Positions 19,735 through 33,409 of a stretch of 64,000 nt of DNA are shown here, in pieces. The notes under the pieces were generated by a model. That model saw nothing but the letters and a program-made list of their open reading frames with translations. It ran no database searches and was not told where the DNA came from. Both the position numbers and the translations under genes were made by a program. How positions within the stretch are numbered: position 1 is the stretch's first letter; every line of letters starts with the position of its first letter. The DNA comes from Halomonas elongata DSM 2581 (GTDB lineage Bacteria; Pseudomonadota; Gammaproteobacteria; Pseudomonadales; Halomonadaceae): contig NC_014532.2 of NCBI RefSeq assembly GCF_000196875.2, forward strand, positions 3,286,001 through 3,350,000, written 5' to 3'.

Positions 19735-19775
19735 AGGCTCGAAGCCAATCGACGCCCCATCAAGGGGTTTCTTAT

Positions 19776-19789
19776 AGCTTACAGCTTAC
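19776..19789. repeat. Inverted degenerate copy of the AAGCCGT array
   Basis: AGCTTACAGCTTAC reads GTAAGCTGTAAGCT on the other strand, two changes from two array units (GTAAGCCGTAAGCC). Placed 20 bp beyond the trxB stop. Confidence 0.55.
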
Positions 19790-19808
19790 CGCTCCGGGCG
19801 AAGCCCGG

Positions 19809-21046
<1,238 letters not shown>

Positions 21047-21256
21047 TTACAGCACGTCGTCATCCCGCCCCAGGGTCACCGACTCCAGTTCACCGCTGAT
21101 CGAGGACACCTCGATACGCAGCTGGATGGGGGCGCAGCAGCGCGGGCAATCCTCCCAGGTCGCGTGACTGCCCTGAGAGGCGTCGACCTGTAACGCGAAG
21201 GGCGTGTCGCAGTAGGGACAACGAACCGATCGACTCTCCAGTGCGTCCTCGTGCAC
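21047..21256 (-). CDS. CPXCG-motif cysteine-rich protein (zinc ribbon)
   Basis: 69 residues from a GTG at 21256, with GGAGGA just upstream. Two cysteine pairs, CPYC and CPRCC, lie 24 residues apart (VRCPYCDTPFALQVD; WEDCPRCCAPIQL), the layout of the CPXCG zinc-ribbon family, followed by an acidic tail (GRDDDVL). Presumed small zinc-binding cytoplasmic protein; function unknown. The GTG spacing to the ribosome site is short (3-4 bases), so a slightly different start is possible. Confidence 0.82.
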   Translation of the reverse strand: MHEDALESRSVRCPYCDTPFALQVDASQGSHATWEDCPRCCAPIQLRIEVSSISGELESVTLGRDDDVL

Positions 21257-21415
21257 GATTCCTCCAGACAACAAATCACCCGGTGCATGTGGGGATGACC
21301 CGCCTCGTTATCAAGACCGATCGCCGGGCGCAGTGGTTGAAAAGCGCTTCTATCATGACCATGTAAGAACACGAACCCAGGATGGTTCGACACTCCCCGT
21401 GACAGGAGGATAGCA

Positions 21416-24160
<2,745 letters not shown>

Positions 24161-24188
24161 TCGCCGTCAACCGACCCGCATGACGCAA

Positions 24189-24226
24189 AAGCCCCCGCCG
24201 GTATGAACCGGCGGGGGCTTCTTGTT
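24189..24226 (+). terminator. Rho-independent terminator after acnA
   Basis: 14-bp perfect stem (24189-24202 with 24207-24220, AAGCCCCCGCCGGT and its complement), loop ATGA, followed by CTTGTT. It begins 28 bp after the acnA stop. Confidence 0.88.
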
Positions 24227-24393
24227 GGAGCGGACTGCGACTTACCCTCGGCCCCGATACAGGCATGCCTGCACGTTAACCGCCCGTAGCCCATGATTCG
24301 CTTCATGGGGAAAGGCGGCATGCACTGGCGAACACCGCGTACAAATTCGCCAGGAGCGAACTTGAACCGCCTCTTAGACGGGGCTCAAGGGTA

Positions 24394-24411
24394 GTCGCCA
24401 AGGATGGCGAC
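24394..24411. other. Small perfect hairpin near the maeA 3' end
   Basis: GTCGCCA (24394-24400), loop AGGA, TGGCGAC (24405-24411). It lies 46 bp past the maeA stop; without a T-run its role is unclear. The rest of the 296-bp acnA-maeA gap shows no gene. Confidence 0.4.
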
Positions 24412-24418
24412 GATAAAT

Positions 24419-24456
24419 CAGCGATTCACACGCGCAGACATTCAAGCAGTGTTTCC
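24419..24456. repeat. Right-end fragment of the 143-bp element, copy D
   Basis: The 38 bp ending ATTCAAGCAGTGTTTCC match the right ends of copies A-C, with CAGCGATT and CACGCGCAG in register. No left end is found in the gap, so the copy is truncated. Its outer edge at 24456 directly abuts the TGA stop (24457-24459) of maeA. Confidence 0.75.
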
Positions 24457-26136
24457 TCAGAATGACCGGCGCCGATAATCCCGATACTCCGGATACCAGA
24501 AGTGACGCTCGATGGCGGCACGAATCTCTTGCTCGTCGCTCTTCAGCGCGACGTCCTCTCGCTGTGCCTCCAGCGCCACCTCGAAGGCGATCGCCTTGGA
24601 CAGCTCCCGAATCTTCGACAACGCCGGCAACACCGCGCCCTCGCCCGTCTTGGCCACCGGCGCCTCGGCCGCCAGCGCACGGGAGGCCGCCATCAGCATG
24701 CCGTCGGTGACCCGGCGAGCGCCCGCCGCCACCACGCCAAGCCCGATGCCCGGGAAGATATAGGCGTTATTGCACTGGGCGATGGGATACTGGCGACCCT
24801 GGTGTTCCACCGGCGCAAAGGGGCTGCCGGTGGCCACCATGGCCTCGCCATCGGTCCAGCGGATCACATCCTCCGGCAGTGCCTCGGCACGCGAGGTCGG
24901 GTTGGACAGCGGCATCACCAGCGGTGAGGGGCAGCCGGCGTGCATGGTGCGGATCACCTCCTCGGTGAACAGGCCCTGCTGGCCGCACACGCCGAGCAGT
25001 ACCGTCGGGCGCACCTGCTTGACCACCTCGAGCAGCGACTGCCCGTCCCAGTCGTCGACCAGCGAGGGCTCTTGGGCCAGCCTACGCTGGAAGTCGCGCA
25101 GCCACTCCTGATCCGACGTGACGAGCCCCTCACGATCGACCATGAAGACACGTGCCCGTGCCTCTTCCTCCGACAGGCCCTCGGCCTGCATGGCCACCAC
25201 GACCTGTTCGGCGATGCCGCAACCGGCGGAGCCTGCACCGACGAAGACCACGCGCTGATCGGCCACGTCCTCGCCTCGCGCCTTGCACGCCGCCATCAGG
25301 GTGCCCACGCAGACCGCGGCGGTGCCCTGGATGTCGTCGTTGAAGCAGCACAGCTTGTCGCGATAGCGCTCGAGCAGCGGCATGGCATTGGCCTGGGCGA
25401 AGTCCTCGAACTGCAGCAACACCTGGGGCCAGCGGCGCTTCACCGCGGCAATGAACTCCGCCATGAAGGCATCGTATTCTTCCTGGGAGACACGCGGATG
25501 CCGCCAGCCCATGTACATCGGGTCATCGAGCAGGGCCTGGTTGTTGGTACCCACATCGAGCGTGATCGGCAGCGTATAGGCCGGGCTGATACCGCCGCAG
25601 GCGGTGTACAGGGACAGCTTGCCGATGGGAATTCCCATGCCGCCGATGCCCTGGTCGCCCAGCCCCAGGATGCGCTCGCCGTCGGTGACCACGATCACCT
25701 TGACCCTGTCCTTGGTGGCACTGCGCAGGATGTCGTCCATGCGATCCCGGTCGGGATAGGAAATGAACAGCCCGCGGTGATTGCGATAGATGTTGGAAAA
25801 CTCTTCGCAGGCCTGTCCGACCGTCGGGGTGTAGATGATCGGCAGCATCTCCTCGAGATGCTCGGAGACCAGGCGAAAGTAGAGCGTCTCGTTGTCGTCC
25901 TGAATGGCTCGCAGGTAGATGTGCCGGTCCAGGTCGTTCTGGCACTGGCGATACTGGCGATAGGCCCGCTCCACCTGCTCTTCGATGGTCTCGACGTTCT
26001 GCGGCAGCAGACCGATCAGGTTGAACTCGAGGCGTTCCTCGCGGGTGAAGGCACTCCCCTTGTTGAGCAGCGGCATCTCGAGCAAGGGGGGCCCGGCATA
26101 GGGGATATAGAGGGGGCGCTTGGCTTCTCTGGTCAT
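24457..26136 (-). CDS. maeA: NAD-dependent malic enzyme
   Basis: 559 residues. Malic-enzyme landmarks are [19 protein letters not shown] near the N-terminus, the catalytic/metal segment [18 protein letters not shown], the nucleotide site [15 protein letters not shown], and [12 protein letters not shown]. It oxidatively decarboxylates malate to pyruvate, linking the TCA cycle to pyruvate metabolism. Length fits the ScfA/MaeA (NAD) type and not the longer MaeB type with a phosphotransacetylase domain. The end of the gene touches repeat fragment D. Confidence 0.95.
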   Translation of the reverse strand: MTREAKRPLYIPYAGPPLLEMPLLNKGSAFTREERLEFNLIGLLPQNVETIEEQVERAYRQYRQCQNDLDRHIYLRAIQDDNETLYFRLVSEHLEEMLPIIYTPTVGQACEEFSNIYRNHRGLFISYPDRDRMDDILRSATKDRVKVIVVTDGERILGLGDQGIGGMGIPIGKLSLYTACGGISPAYTLPITLDVGTNNQALLDDPMYMGWRHPRVSQEEYDAFMAEFIAAVKRRWPQVLLQFEDFAQANAMPLLERYRDKLCCFNDDIQGTAAVCVGTLMAACKARGEDVADQRVVFVGAGSAGCGIAEQVVVAMQAEGLSEEEARARVFMVDREGLVTSDQEWLRDFQRRLAQEPSLVDDWDGQSLLEVVKQVRPTVLLGVCGQQGLFTEEVIRTMHAGCPSPLVMPLSNPTSRAEALPEDVIRWTDGEAMVATGSPFAPVEHQGRQYPIAQCNNAYIFPGIGLGVVAAGARRVTDGMLMAASRALAAEAPVAKTGEGAVLPALSKIRELSKAIAFEVALEAQREDVALKSDEQEIRAAIERHFWYPEYRDYRRRSF

Positions 26137-26253
26137 CGGTTCGTCTCTACTGTCTCTGGGATCCGGGCCGTGACGCTCTGTGGCGACTTGGCCGCTACTC
26201 TACCACGTCGATACGCCGACCATGGAGGCCGGCGCATCGCGCAGGGTGCAGAA

Positions 26254-27279
26254 TCAGACGAAGCGCCCCAGCCCCACCGCCTGGCGCAGCCGATCCATGA
26301 AAGGCGCGGCCTCGGCACGGGCGCGATCGGCCCCCTGGCGCAGCACCTCCTCGATATGGGCAGGATCCTCCAGCAGCGCCTGATAGCGCTCCCTCGGCTC
26401 GCGCAGCTGCTCGTTGAGGTACTCGAAGACCCGGTTCTTGGCCTCGCCCCAGCCGATCCCGTTCTCATACTCGGTGCGCATCTCGGCCGCCTCCTCCTGA
26501 CTGGCGAAGGCCGAGTAGATCTGGAACAGCGTGCAGCTATCCGGATCCTTGGGTTCACCGGGCTCCAGCGAGTTGGTCTTGATCTTGCGCACCAGCTTGA
26601 GCAGCTTCTTCTCGGAGACTAACAGCGGGATGGTGTTGTCGTAGCTCTTGGACATCTTGCGTCCATCAAGCCCGCCCAGGACCTCGACCCGCTCGTCGAC
26701 CACCGCATCGGGCAGGGTGAAGTACTGGCCCTTGAAGAGGTGGTTGAAACGGCCGGCCATGTCGCGCGCCATCTCGATGTGCTGGATCTGGTCGCGCCCC
26801 ACCGGCACGCGCTGGGCGTTGAACATCAGGATGTCGGCGGCCATCAGCACCGGATAGCTGAACAGCCCCATGGTCACCCCCTTGTCCGGGTCCGGGTTGC
26901 CGGCCGTCTCGTTGTCGGCCACGGCCGCCTTGTAGGCATGGGCGCGATTCATCAGACCCTTGGCGCAGACGCAGGAGAGCATCCAGGTCAGTTCGGGAAT
27001 CTCGGGAATGTCCGACTGCCGGTAGAAGATGGCGTTGTCGGTATCCAGCCCCAGGGCCAGCCAGGTGGCGGCGATCTCCAGGCGCGACTGCTGGACCCGC
27101 TTGGGATCCTGGCTCTTGATCAGGGCATGCAGATCGGCGAGGAAATAGTAGGACTGGACGCTCGGGTCCTGACTCGCTGCGATGGCCGGCTTGATGGCGC
27201 CGACATAGTTGCCCAGGTGGGGAGTGCCGGTGGTGGTGATGCCCGTGAGCACACGGGTCTTGTCGGATGCTGCAGTCAT
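26254..27279 (-). CDS. trpS: Tryptophanyl-tRNA synthetase
   Basis: 341 residues from the ATG at 27279 ([20 protein letters not shown]). The HIGH-equivalent motif is PHLGNYVG and the KMSKS loop is [10 protein letters not shown], both intact; class Ic synthetase. Charges tRNA-Trp. The frame is open for another 93 codons upstream, but these lie within a palindromic intergenic repeat and would give a false extension. Confidence 0.97.
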   Translation of the reverse strand: MTAASDKTRVLTGITTTGTPHLGNYVGAIKPAIAASQDPSVQSYYFLADLHALIKSQDPKRVQQSRLEIAATWLALGLDTDNAIFYRQSDIPEIPELTWMLSCVCAKGLMNRAHAYKAAVADNETAGNPDPDKGVTMGLFSYPVLMAADILMFNAQRVPVGRDQIQHIEMARDMAGRFNHLFKGQYFTLPDAVVDERVEVLGGLDGRKMSKSYDNTIPLLVSEKKLLKLVRKIKTNSLEPGEPKDPDSCTLFQIYSAFASQEEAAEMRTEYENGIGWGEAKNRVFEYLNEQLREPRERYQALLEDPAHIEEVLRQGADRARAEAAPFMDRLRQAVGLGRFV

Positions 27280-27339
27280 GAAAGCGGGACTCTGCTGACT
27301 CTGGAATGCCCGCCATGGTAACGCGAGGCCCCGATCAAG

Positions 27340-27565
27340 GCGACCTGCCGGGAACAAGTCGCAGGGCGAGTGCCACTGGATCTGACGAGGGGCGCCGGGG
27401 ACAAGCCGAAGAGGAGGTCCGACGCCAGGGAAGGCGTCGGTAGCGTACATGGAGGTATTCACAGCGCCTCCTCGCAGGCTTGTCGACGGATCAGCCCCGA
27501 GCGATACCGCTACCCGAGCGATACCGCTCTCCACGAAGCCCTGGCCTTTCGTCGACAAGTCGGTC
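27340..27565. repeat. Palindromic and direct repeats between ald and trpS
   Basis: An inverted pair CTTGTCGACG (27479-27488) and CGTCGACAAG (27550-27559) encloses two direct 17-bp units, CCCGAGCGATACCGCTA/C at 27496-27512 and 27513-27529. The left flank also contains a complementary pair around GAGGAGGTCC and GCGCCTCCTC. No gene is visible in the 291-bp gap. The compact palindromic style suggests a dispersed repeat of the host, but no second copy occurs in this window. Confidence 0.55.
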
Positions 27566-27570
27566 CCGCC

Positions 27571-28686
27571 TCAGCCGATCAAGCTGGCGGCTTCCACATA
27601 CTCCAGCCCGAAGGCTTCGGCCACGGCACGGTAGGTGAGCTTGCCGTCGTGGACATTGAGCCCCGCGGCGAAGTGGTCGTCGTCGGCCAGCGCCTTCTGC
27701 CAGCCCTTGTCCGCCAGAGCCACGACGAACGGCAGGGTGGCGTTGGTCAGCGCCTGGGTGGAGGTCCGGGCCACTGCGCCGGGCATGTTGGCCACGCAGT
27801 AGTGCACCACGCCATCCACCACATAGGTCGGTTCGGCATGGGTGGTGGGCTTGCTGGTCTCGAAGCAGCCGCCCTGGTCGATGGCCACGTCCACCAGCAC
27901 GCTGCCGGGCTTCATGTCGGACAGCATGTCGCGCGTGATCAGCTTGGGCGCCGCGGCTCCCGGCACCAGCACGGCACCGATGATCAGATCCGACTCGCGG
28001 ACCGCCTCTTCGAGCGCATCGGCAGTGGAGAACACCGTCTTCATGCGGCCCTGATAACGATCGTCCAGGGTCTCGAGGCGCGGAATGGACTTGTCCAGAA
28101 CCGTCACCTCGGCGCCCAGCCCCAGTGCCATGCGAGCGGCATTCTCGCCGACCACGCCACCGCCGATGACCGTGACCCTGGCCGGTGCCACGCCCGGCAC
28201 CCCAGGCAACAGGATACCGGCTCCGCCCTGGGCCTTCTCGAGGCTGTGCGCGCCGGCCTGGACGGCCATGCGGCCGGCCACGGTGCTCATCGGCGCCAGC
28301 AGCGGCAGGCCACCCTCGGGAGCGGTGATGGTCTCGTAGGCAATGCAGGTGGCACCGCTGTCGAGCAGCCCCTTGGTCAGCGACTCCTCGGCCGCCAGAT
28401 GCAGATAGGTGAACAGCGTCTGCCCGGCAGACAGCCTGGCGACTTCCTCGGCCTGGGGCTCCTTGACCTTGAGGATCAGTTCGGCGTCATCCCACAGCTT
28501 GGCCACATCGGCTTCCAGGCGAGCGCCGGCCGCTTCGAAGTCGGCGTCGCTGAAGCCCGCGCCCTCGCCAGCGGCGGCCTGGACGATGACGTCATGACCA
28601 CGCCCGACCAGTTCACGGGCCCCGCTGGGGGTCAGGGCAACGCGATATTCATGGTTCTTGATTTCCTTCGGCACGGCGATCTTCAT
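27571..28686 (-). CDS. ald: Alanine dehydrogenase
   Basis: 371 residues from the ATG at 28686 ([20 protein letters not shown], the ald signature start). The NAD site is [19 protein letters not shown], and substrate residues lie around KVKEPQAEE. Catalyses reversible NAD-linked deamination of alanine to pyruvate. A six-codon upstream extension is less likely. The upstream 175 bp (to 28861) are AT-rich for this genome and probably hold the promoter; ald genes are often controlled by Lrp-type regulators, but none is adjacent. Confidence 0.97.
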   Translation of the reverse strand: MKIAVPKEIKNHEYRVALTPSGARELVGRGHDVIVQAAAGEGAGFSDADFEAAGARLEADVAKLWDDAELILKVKEPQAEEVARLSAGQTLFTYLHLAAEESLTKGLLDSGATCIAYETITAPEGGLPLLAPMSTVAGRMAVQAGAHSLEKAQGGAGILLPGVPGVAPARVTVIGGGVVGENAARMALGLGAEVTVLDKSIPRLETLDDRYQGRMKTVFSTADALEEAVRESDLIIGAVLVPGAAAPKLITRDMLSDMKPGSVLVDVAIDQGGCFETSKPTTHAEPTYVVDGVVHYCVANMPGAVARTSTQALTNATLPFVVALADKGWQKALADDDHFAAGLNVHDGKLTYRAVAEAFGLEYVEAASLIG

Positions 28687-28861
28687 GGGATTCCTCCGAT
28701 GCATGAACGGTGAATGACGGCGGATTCACCTCATTACAGCACAACAGTGCATACACGCAGAGATCACGGAAGAAAAACAAAAAATATTCGGAAAACAAGC
28801 CACCGACATCGAAAATACGACTGTCAAAAGAAAAGCAAACAGAAAGTCTTCCGCCCGCCGA

Positions 28862-29296
28862 TCACTCGCTGATCAAGGCTGCCCCGTAGCAATGCCGGAA
28901 TTCGTCCGGCAGGCGTCGGGGACGGCCACTGGACAGTTCGATGCAGGCGAAGCGCGTGCGTGCGCGCAACAACGTCCGGCCGTCCTCGCGTTGCCTGAGC
29001 TGGAAGCGGCGCGTGAGCGTCAGGCGATCGTCGCAATCGACGATCCAGGTGGCCAGTTGCAACCTGTCGCCTTCGAAGGCCGGCGCCAGGTAATCGAGTT
29101 CGTGACGATGAACGGCCATGGCGCGATCCAGCTCGCGGTAACGCGCCAGGCTGAGCCCCAGATGCTCCGAATGGCGCCAACTGATGCGTTCCACCCAGCG
29201 CAGGTACTCGGCGTTGTTGGCGTGACCATAATCGTCGATGCTCGACGGCTCGACCTCGAGGTCGATGATGAAGGGTTCGGGCAGATCCCAGGACAT
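28862..29296 (-). CDS. Hotdog-fold acyl-CoA thioesterase (4HBT/FadM-like)
   Basis: 144 residues from the ATG at 29296 (MSWDLPEPFIIDLEVEP). The 4HBT active-site region is IDDYGHANNAEYLRWVERI, with the Asp-x-x-GH-x-N pattern of YbgC/FadM-type thioesterases; VHRHELDYLAPAFEGD forms the next strand pair. Probably hydrolyses acyl-CoA esters; the substrate is unknown. Upstream in-frame codons to 29518 overlap the neighbouring gene and are discarded. Confidence 0.88.
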   Translation of the reverse strand: MSWDLPEPFIIDLEVEPSSIDDYGHANNAEYLRWVERISWRHSEHLGLSLARYRELDRAMAVHRHELDYLAPAFEGDRLQLATWIVDCDDRLTLTRRFQLRQREDGRTLLRARTRFACIELSSGRPRRLPDEFRHCYGAALISE

Positions 29297-29349
29297 GACG
29301 GCATGCTCCCTGTCGCTTGACGGATTCGAGATCCAGGCTGGCGGCGACA

Positions 29350-29667
29350 TTATGGCCGATCGCGACCACAGTTCCAGCAGCGGTCGAAGACGCCTTCGAG
29401 CGCTTCGCCACAGCCGGGGCAGACCCAGTCGGGACGCGCCTCGCCCTTCTCGGTCTCGCGAATCAGCGCCTCGGCCCGCGCCCGATTGTGCGGCGCCACC
29501 CAAACCTCGGGCTCGCACTCCGCAGGCGGCAGTTCCCCCGAAGCGCCGCCCAGCGTCATGTTGCGGCGCTCCACCGGAATGCCGGCCGACTCGAGCAGGT
29601 TGGCCACATGGCTGACCAGCAGTGGATTCGAGTGCGCGAAGACGCGAACGAAGTCGAAATCCTTCAC
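29350..29667 (-). CDS. DUF2007-type domain with C-terminal zinc ribbon
   Basis: 105 residues from the GTG at 29667, with GAGGAAGG 7-12 bases upstream; a longer GTG start at 29703 would swallow that site. The N-terminal part (FVRVFAHSNPLLVSHVANLL) fits the DUF2007 fold (small ferredoxin-like, PII-type), and the C-terminus carries a CPGCG...CWNCG zinc ribbon. Function unknown. Lies 53 bp upstream of the thioesterase on the same strand. Confidence 0.82.
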   Translation of the reverse strand: MKDFDFVRVFAHSNPLLVSHVANLLESAGIPVERRNMTLGGASGELPPAECEPEVWVAPHNRARAEALIRETEKGEARPDWVCPGCGEALEGVFDRCWNCGRDRP

Positions 29668-29743
29668 GACGCGACCTTCCTCATGATGATCGATCCTCGG
29701 CACAGCCAGAAAAGGCGACGAGCCCAGATGCTTTATACAAGGC

Positions 29744-30940
29744 CTAGTCGCGGAAGACCCGCACCCCCAGCGCCTTAAGATAAGACGTCTCGGGAATCGC
29801 GGGGTGCACCGGATGGTCCGGCCCCTGGTGCCCCTGGAAGATCACCTGGCCATGGCGGTCCTGGTGACGGGCTGCGCCGCGCACCACGTCCGTGAGCCGG
29901 TCCATGCCCAGGTGCATGGAACAGGAGGCCGAGACCAGCAGGCCATCACGCCCCAGCAGGCGCATCGCTTCCCGATTGAGTCGGCCATAGGCGCGCTCGC
30001 CGGCGGCCATGTCCTTGCGCTTCTTGATGAAGGCCGGCGGATCGAGGATCACCACGTCGAATCGCTCGTCGTCGGCCTTGAGGGCGGCCAGCGCCTCGAA
30101 GGCATCCCCCTCGCCCACCGCGACGCGCTCCTGGAGCCCGTTCAGCTCGGCGTTCTCGGCCACGCCCTGCAGCGCCCGCTCGCTGGCATCGACGCACAGC
30201 ACCTCGCTGGCGCCGTGGGCGGCCGCCTGTACGCCCCAGCCGCCGACATAGCTGAACAGGTCCAGCACCCGCTTGCCGGCCACCAGCCCGTTGAGCCAGG
30301 ACCGGTTGGCGCGATGATCGAAGAACCAGCCGGTCTTCTGGCCGTCCATCACCGGCGCGATGAAACGCACGCCGTTCTCTTCCAGTTCGACGCTCTCGGG
30401 CGGTTCGTCGCCGAGCACCTCGACGCCTCCCTCGAGTCCTTCCATACGGCGTCCGCTGGTGTCATGACGCAGCACCACCACCCGCGGCGACAGCACCTTG
30501 TCCAGGGCATCGAGCAACGGCTCGCGTACCGCTTCCATGCCGGCGGTATTGAGCTGCACCACCAGGACATCATCGAAACGGTCGATCACCAGCCCCGGCA
30601 GCAGGTCGCCTTCGCCATGCACCAGGCGATAGAACGGCTTGGCGAACAGGCGCTGGCGCAGGGACAGCGCCTGGTTGAGGCGATGCACCAGCAGCGAACG
30701 GTCGAGGACGGTACCGGCATCGCGGGACACCAGGCGCGCGCAGATCAGCGAATGGGCGTTGACATAGGCCACGCCCATGGCCTTGCCGTTCGCCGCTTCC
30801 ACCACCGCCTGCTCGCCTGGCGCGAAGTCCTTGAGCGGCGTAGCAGCGATATCGATCTCGTTGGAATACAGCCAGAGATGACCGGCTTTCAGTCGACGGT
30901 CGGCGTTCTTCTTGAGGCGCAGGGAGCGTAGGGCGGTCAT
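29744..30940 (-). CDS. rlmI: 23S rRNA m5C methyltransferase, RlmI type
   Basis: 398 residues from the ATG at 30940. An N-terminal PUA domain (LKAGHLWLYSNEID, FAPGEQAVVEA), a middle EEHEE-type region, then a Rossmann methyltransferase with motif I DLFSYVGGWGVQAAAHGA, the DPPAFIKKR catalytic-loop motif and the SCSMHLGMD cysteine. RlmI methylates C1962 of 23S rRNA in E. coli; orthology here is by domain order and length. Confidence 0.92.
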   Translation of the reverse strand: MTALRSLRLKKNADRRLKAGHLWLYSNEIDIAATPLKDFAPGEQAVVEAANGKAMGVAYVNAHSLICARLVSRDAGTVLDRSLLVHRLNQALSLRQRLFAKPFYRLVHGEGDLLPGLVIDRFDDVLVVQLNTAGMEAVREPLLDALDKVLSPRVVVLRHDTSGRRMEGLEGGVEVLGDEPPESVELEENGVRFIAPVMDGQKTGWFFDHRANRSWLNGLVAGKRVLDLFSYVGGWGVQAAAHGASEVLCVDASERALQGVAENAELNGLQERVAVGEGDAFEALAALKADDERFDVVILDPPAFIKKRKDMAAGERAYGRLNREAMRLLGRDGLLVSASCSMHLGMDRLTDVVRGAARHQDRHGQVIFQGHQGPDHPVHPAIPETSYLKALGVRVFRD

Positions 30941-30992
30941 CGGGAATCTCGTGATTGGAAATGGGTATTGGGCGAAGCGGGCAGCACCCGGA

Positions 30993-31817
30993 TCAGCGCT
31001 GGCAGGCGGCACAGAAGACACTGGCACGCTGCCCCAGGGTCACCAGGCGCAGCTCGGCACCGCAGCGCCGGCAGGGTTCGCCATCGCGGCCATAGACATT
31101 GAGCCGCTGGGCGAAATACCCCGGCTCGCCGGTGCCACTGACGAAGTCGCGCAGCGTCGTGCCTCCCTGGGTGATGGCCGCGGCCAGCACCTCGCGGATG
31201 GCCTCGGCCAGGCGCGTATAGCGCTCGCGCGAGATGCGCCCCGCCTCGCGGCGCGGATCGATGCCGGCCAGGAACAGGGCCTCGGCGGCGTAGATGTTGC
31301 CGACACCGACCACCACGGCGTTGTCCATCAGGAAAGGCTTGACCGCCAGCCGTCGCTTGCGGGACATCGCATAGAGCCGCTCGCCATCGAAGGCCTCCGA
31401 GAGCGGCTCCGGCCCCAGTTTCGCCAGCCGACGGTCCCGCGCGACATCGCCATCCAGCCAATCGATGAAGCCGAAGCGACGCGGATCGTGATAGCGCAGG
31501 ATAGCCCCGTCGTCGAGCACCAGGTCGACATGATCGTGCTTCTTGGGCAGCTCGCCCAGCCGTGCGATGCGCAGGCTGCCGGACATGCCCAGGTGGCACA
31601 GCAGGGTTCCGCCCCGCTCGCCGACCACCGGCATCAGCAGGTACTTGGCGCGACGATCCAGCCGGCCCAGATGCGCGCCCACCAGACGGTCGGCGAGATC
31701 CTCGGGCACCGGGTGGCGCAGGCGCGACTGGCGCACGATCACCTCGCGGATCTCGCGCGCCTCGACATGCGGGGCGATGCCGCGTCGGGTGGTTTCGACC
31801 TCGGGAAGCTCGGGCAT
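30993..31817 (-). CDS. mutM: Formamidopyrimidine-DNA glycosylase
   Basis: 274 residues from the ATG at 31817, so that Pro2 and Glu3 of [14 protein letters not shown] are available for catalysis. Helix-two-turn-helix region with [14 protein letters not shown], and a C-terminal zinc finger CRRCG...CAACQR with four cysteines. Excises 8-oxoguanine and Fapy lesions. Upstream open codons to 31910 are not family sequence and are excluded. Confidence 0.97.
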   Translation of the reverse strand: MPELPEVETTRRGIAPHVEAREIREVIVRQSRLRHPVPEDLADRLVGAHLGRLDRRAKYLLMPVVGERGGTLLCHLGMSGSLRIARLGELPKKHDHVDLVLDDGAILRYHDPRRFGFIDWLDGDVARDRRLAKLGPEPLSEAFDGERLYAMSRKRRLAVKPFLMDNAVVVGVGNIYAAEALFLAGIDPRREAGRISRERYTRLAEAIREVLAAAITQGGTTLRDFVSGTGEPGYFAQRLNVYGRDGEPCRRCGAELRLVTLGQRASVFCAACQR

Positions 31818-31952
31818 GGCGGGATATCCAGCAGCGGGACGACATACGCAAGAACCCGACCATCGGGCCGGGTTCGGGCGGACAGGCTCTAACCTGCGGA
31901 AGGAAGCCATCGAGCGACCCGGCGCGCTTTCGCGGGCGGGGCCGACGGCCAG

Positions 31953-31981
31953 GATGCCGAGCGCGTCAGCGCACCGGCATC
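31953..31981 (-). terminator. Hairpin downstream of rpmG
   Basis: Arms GATGCCG-GCGC (31953-31964) and GCGC-CGGCATC (31969-31981), with a small internal bulge and loop GTCA, start 4 bp past the rpmG stop. No T-run, so termination strength is uncertain. Confidence 0.35.
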
Positions 31982-31985
31982 GCGA

Positions 31986-32141
31986 TCACTTGATCTTGGC
32001 TTCCTTGTAGATGACGCGCTTGCGGGCCACCGGATCGAACTTCTTCATTTCGAGCTTGTCCGGAGTGTTCCGCTTGTTCTTGTCGGTGGTGTAGAAGTGG
32101 CCGGTACCGGCGCTGGACACCATTCTGATCTTGTCACGCAT
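31986..32141 (-). CDS. rpmG: 50S ribosomal protein L33
   Basis: 51 residues: [19 protein letters not shown] at the start and [14 protein letters not shown] at the end, typical of L33. It has no CXXC zinc motifs, so it is the zinc-independent (C-minus) type. It follows rpmB by 36 bp, the universal rpmB-rpmG pair. Confidence 0.97.
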   Translation of the reverse strand: MRDKIRMVSSAGTGHFYTTDKNKRNTPDKLEMKKFDPVARKRVIYKEAKIK

Positions 32142-32177
32142 GACTCTTCTCCCTCATGGATCGGGCGCTGGAGTGTC

Positions 32178-32414
32178 TTAAACAGTCTCGCCGCGCTTGC
32201 GGATATCGCTGAGCACCGCGTCGATACCCTTCTTGTCGATGATGCGCATGCCCTTGGTGGAAACGCGCAGCTTGACGAAGCGCTTCTCGGCTTCCACCCA
32301 GAAGCGATGGGTGTGCAGGTTCGGCACAAAACGACGCGGGGTCTTGCGCTGAGAGTGGGATACGTTGTGACCAGTCACCGGGCGCTTGCCGGTAACCTGA
32401 CATACTTTGGACAT
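32178..32414 (-). CDS. rpmB: 50S ribosomal protein L28
   Basis: 78 residues from the ATG at 32414 ([20 protein letters not shown]). Characteristic L28 N-terminus and [16 protein letters not shown] segment. Only Cys5 is present from the zinc-type cysteines, so a zinc-independent form is likely. First gene of the rpmBG unit; its promoter should lie in 32415-32563, where the sequence is comparatively AT-rich (around TTTATACCAG at 32522). Confidence 0.97.
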   Translation of the reverse strand: MSKVCQVTGKRPVTGHNVSHSQRKTPRRFVPNLHTHRFWVEAEKRFVKLRVSTKGMRIIDKKGIDAVLSDIRKRGETV

Positions 32415-32563
32415 GAGAGCCTCCAACCGCTTGGCCAGGGTATTAACCTGAGTGTTCAAAACCTGTCGGGCAAACCGGGACGACCCGTGTCATTTGACCC
32501 AAGGGAATTCAAAGGCTGCACTTTATACCAGAGTTGGCCGGGCCAGACAAGCGAGAGACGAGA

Positions 32564-33238
32564 TTATAACAGGCCACGCTCGGCAAATGACACCACTTCT
32601 CCATCTCCCACCACAAAGTGATCCAGCACCCGGACCTCGAACAACTCCAGCGCCTGCCTGAGCCGCTCGGTGATGCGCCGGTCGGCGTCGCTCGGCTCGG
32701 CCACTCCGGAAGGATGATTGTGCGCGAAGATCAGCGCCCCCGCCCCCAGCTCCAGGGCACGACGCGCCACTTCGCGGGGATAGACCGAGGCGCTGTCCAG
32801 CGTGCCCCGGAACAGCGACTCGTAACGGATCACCCGGTGCTGGCTGTCGAGGAACAGCGCGGCGAACTCCTCATGCCCGAGGTGGCGCAGTCGCGACGTC
32901 AGGTAGTCGCGGACCAGCCCCGGCGAGGTCAAGGCCGCCTCGCGATCCAGCCGACTGGCCAGGTGGCGTCGCGCCAGTTCCAGCACTGCCTGTAGTTGAA
33001 CGTACTTGGCCTGCCCCAGCCCGCGCCCGGCGCAGAAGGCCCGTTCATCGGCCTCCAGCAGGGGGCGCAGGCCACCGAAGGCCGTCAGCGTGTCCCTCGC
33101 CAGGTCCACGGCGGAGCGTCCCGGCACCCCGACGCGCAAAAAGATCGCCAACAACTCGGCATCGGAAAGCGCCTCCGAGCCCAGCGCCAAGAGTTTTTCC
33201 CGGGGGCGCTCGCCCTCCGGCCAGTCGCGAATCGACAT
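32564..33238 (-). CDS. radC: RadC/YeeS-family JAB-domain protein
   Basis: 224 residues from the ATG at 33238 ([17 protein letters not shown]). An N-terminal helix-hairpin-helix half ([15 protein letters not shown]) and a C-terminal JAMM domain with HNHPSG and a downstream Asp (SDADRRIT). Despite its name the role in DNA repair is unproven; the metal site is intact. Divergent from coaBC. Confidence 0.94.
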   Translation of the reverse strand: MSIRDWPEGERPREKLLALGSEALSDAELLAIFLRVGVPGRSAVDLARDTLTAFGGLRPLLEADERAFCAGRGLGQAKYVQLQAVLELARRHLASRLDREAALTSPGLVRDYLTSRLRHLGHEEFAALFLDSQHRVIRYESLFRGTLDSASVYPREVARRALELGAGALIFAHNHPSGVAEPSDADRRITERLRQALELFEVRVLDHFVVGDGEVVSFAERGLL

Positions 33239-33409
33239 CCTTGCCTCCCGTACATGTCCAGTACCCTGGTCATGCACGCCGCCCCTGCCCCTTCTCGGCA
33301 TCCCTTCGCCATCCAGTGTAGTCGCCGTGCCTCGTCCGCGCGGGGCCGGCTACGCAAGCCACACCGCGAGTGGTAAGGTAGACGACCGGATTCACGCTTG
33401 GACACCGCC

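Noticed and set aside
27280-27558. 93-residue N-terminal extension of TrpS
   Set aside because: It reads through palindromic intergenic repeats; the conserved synthetase start is at 27279.
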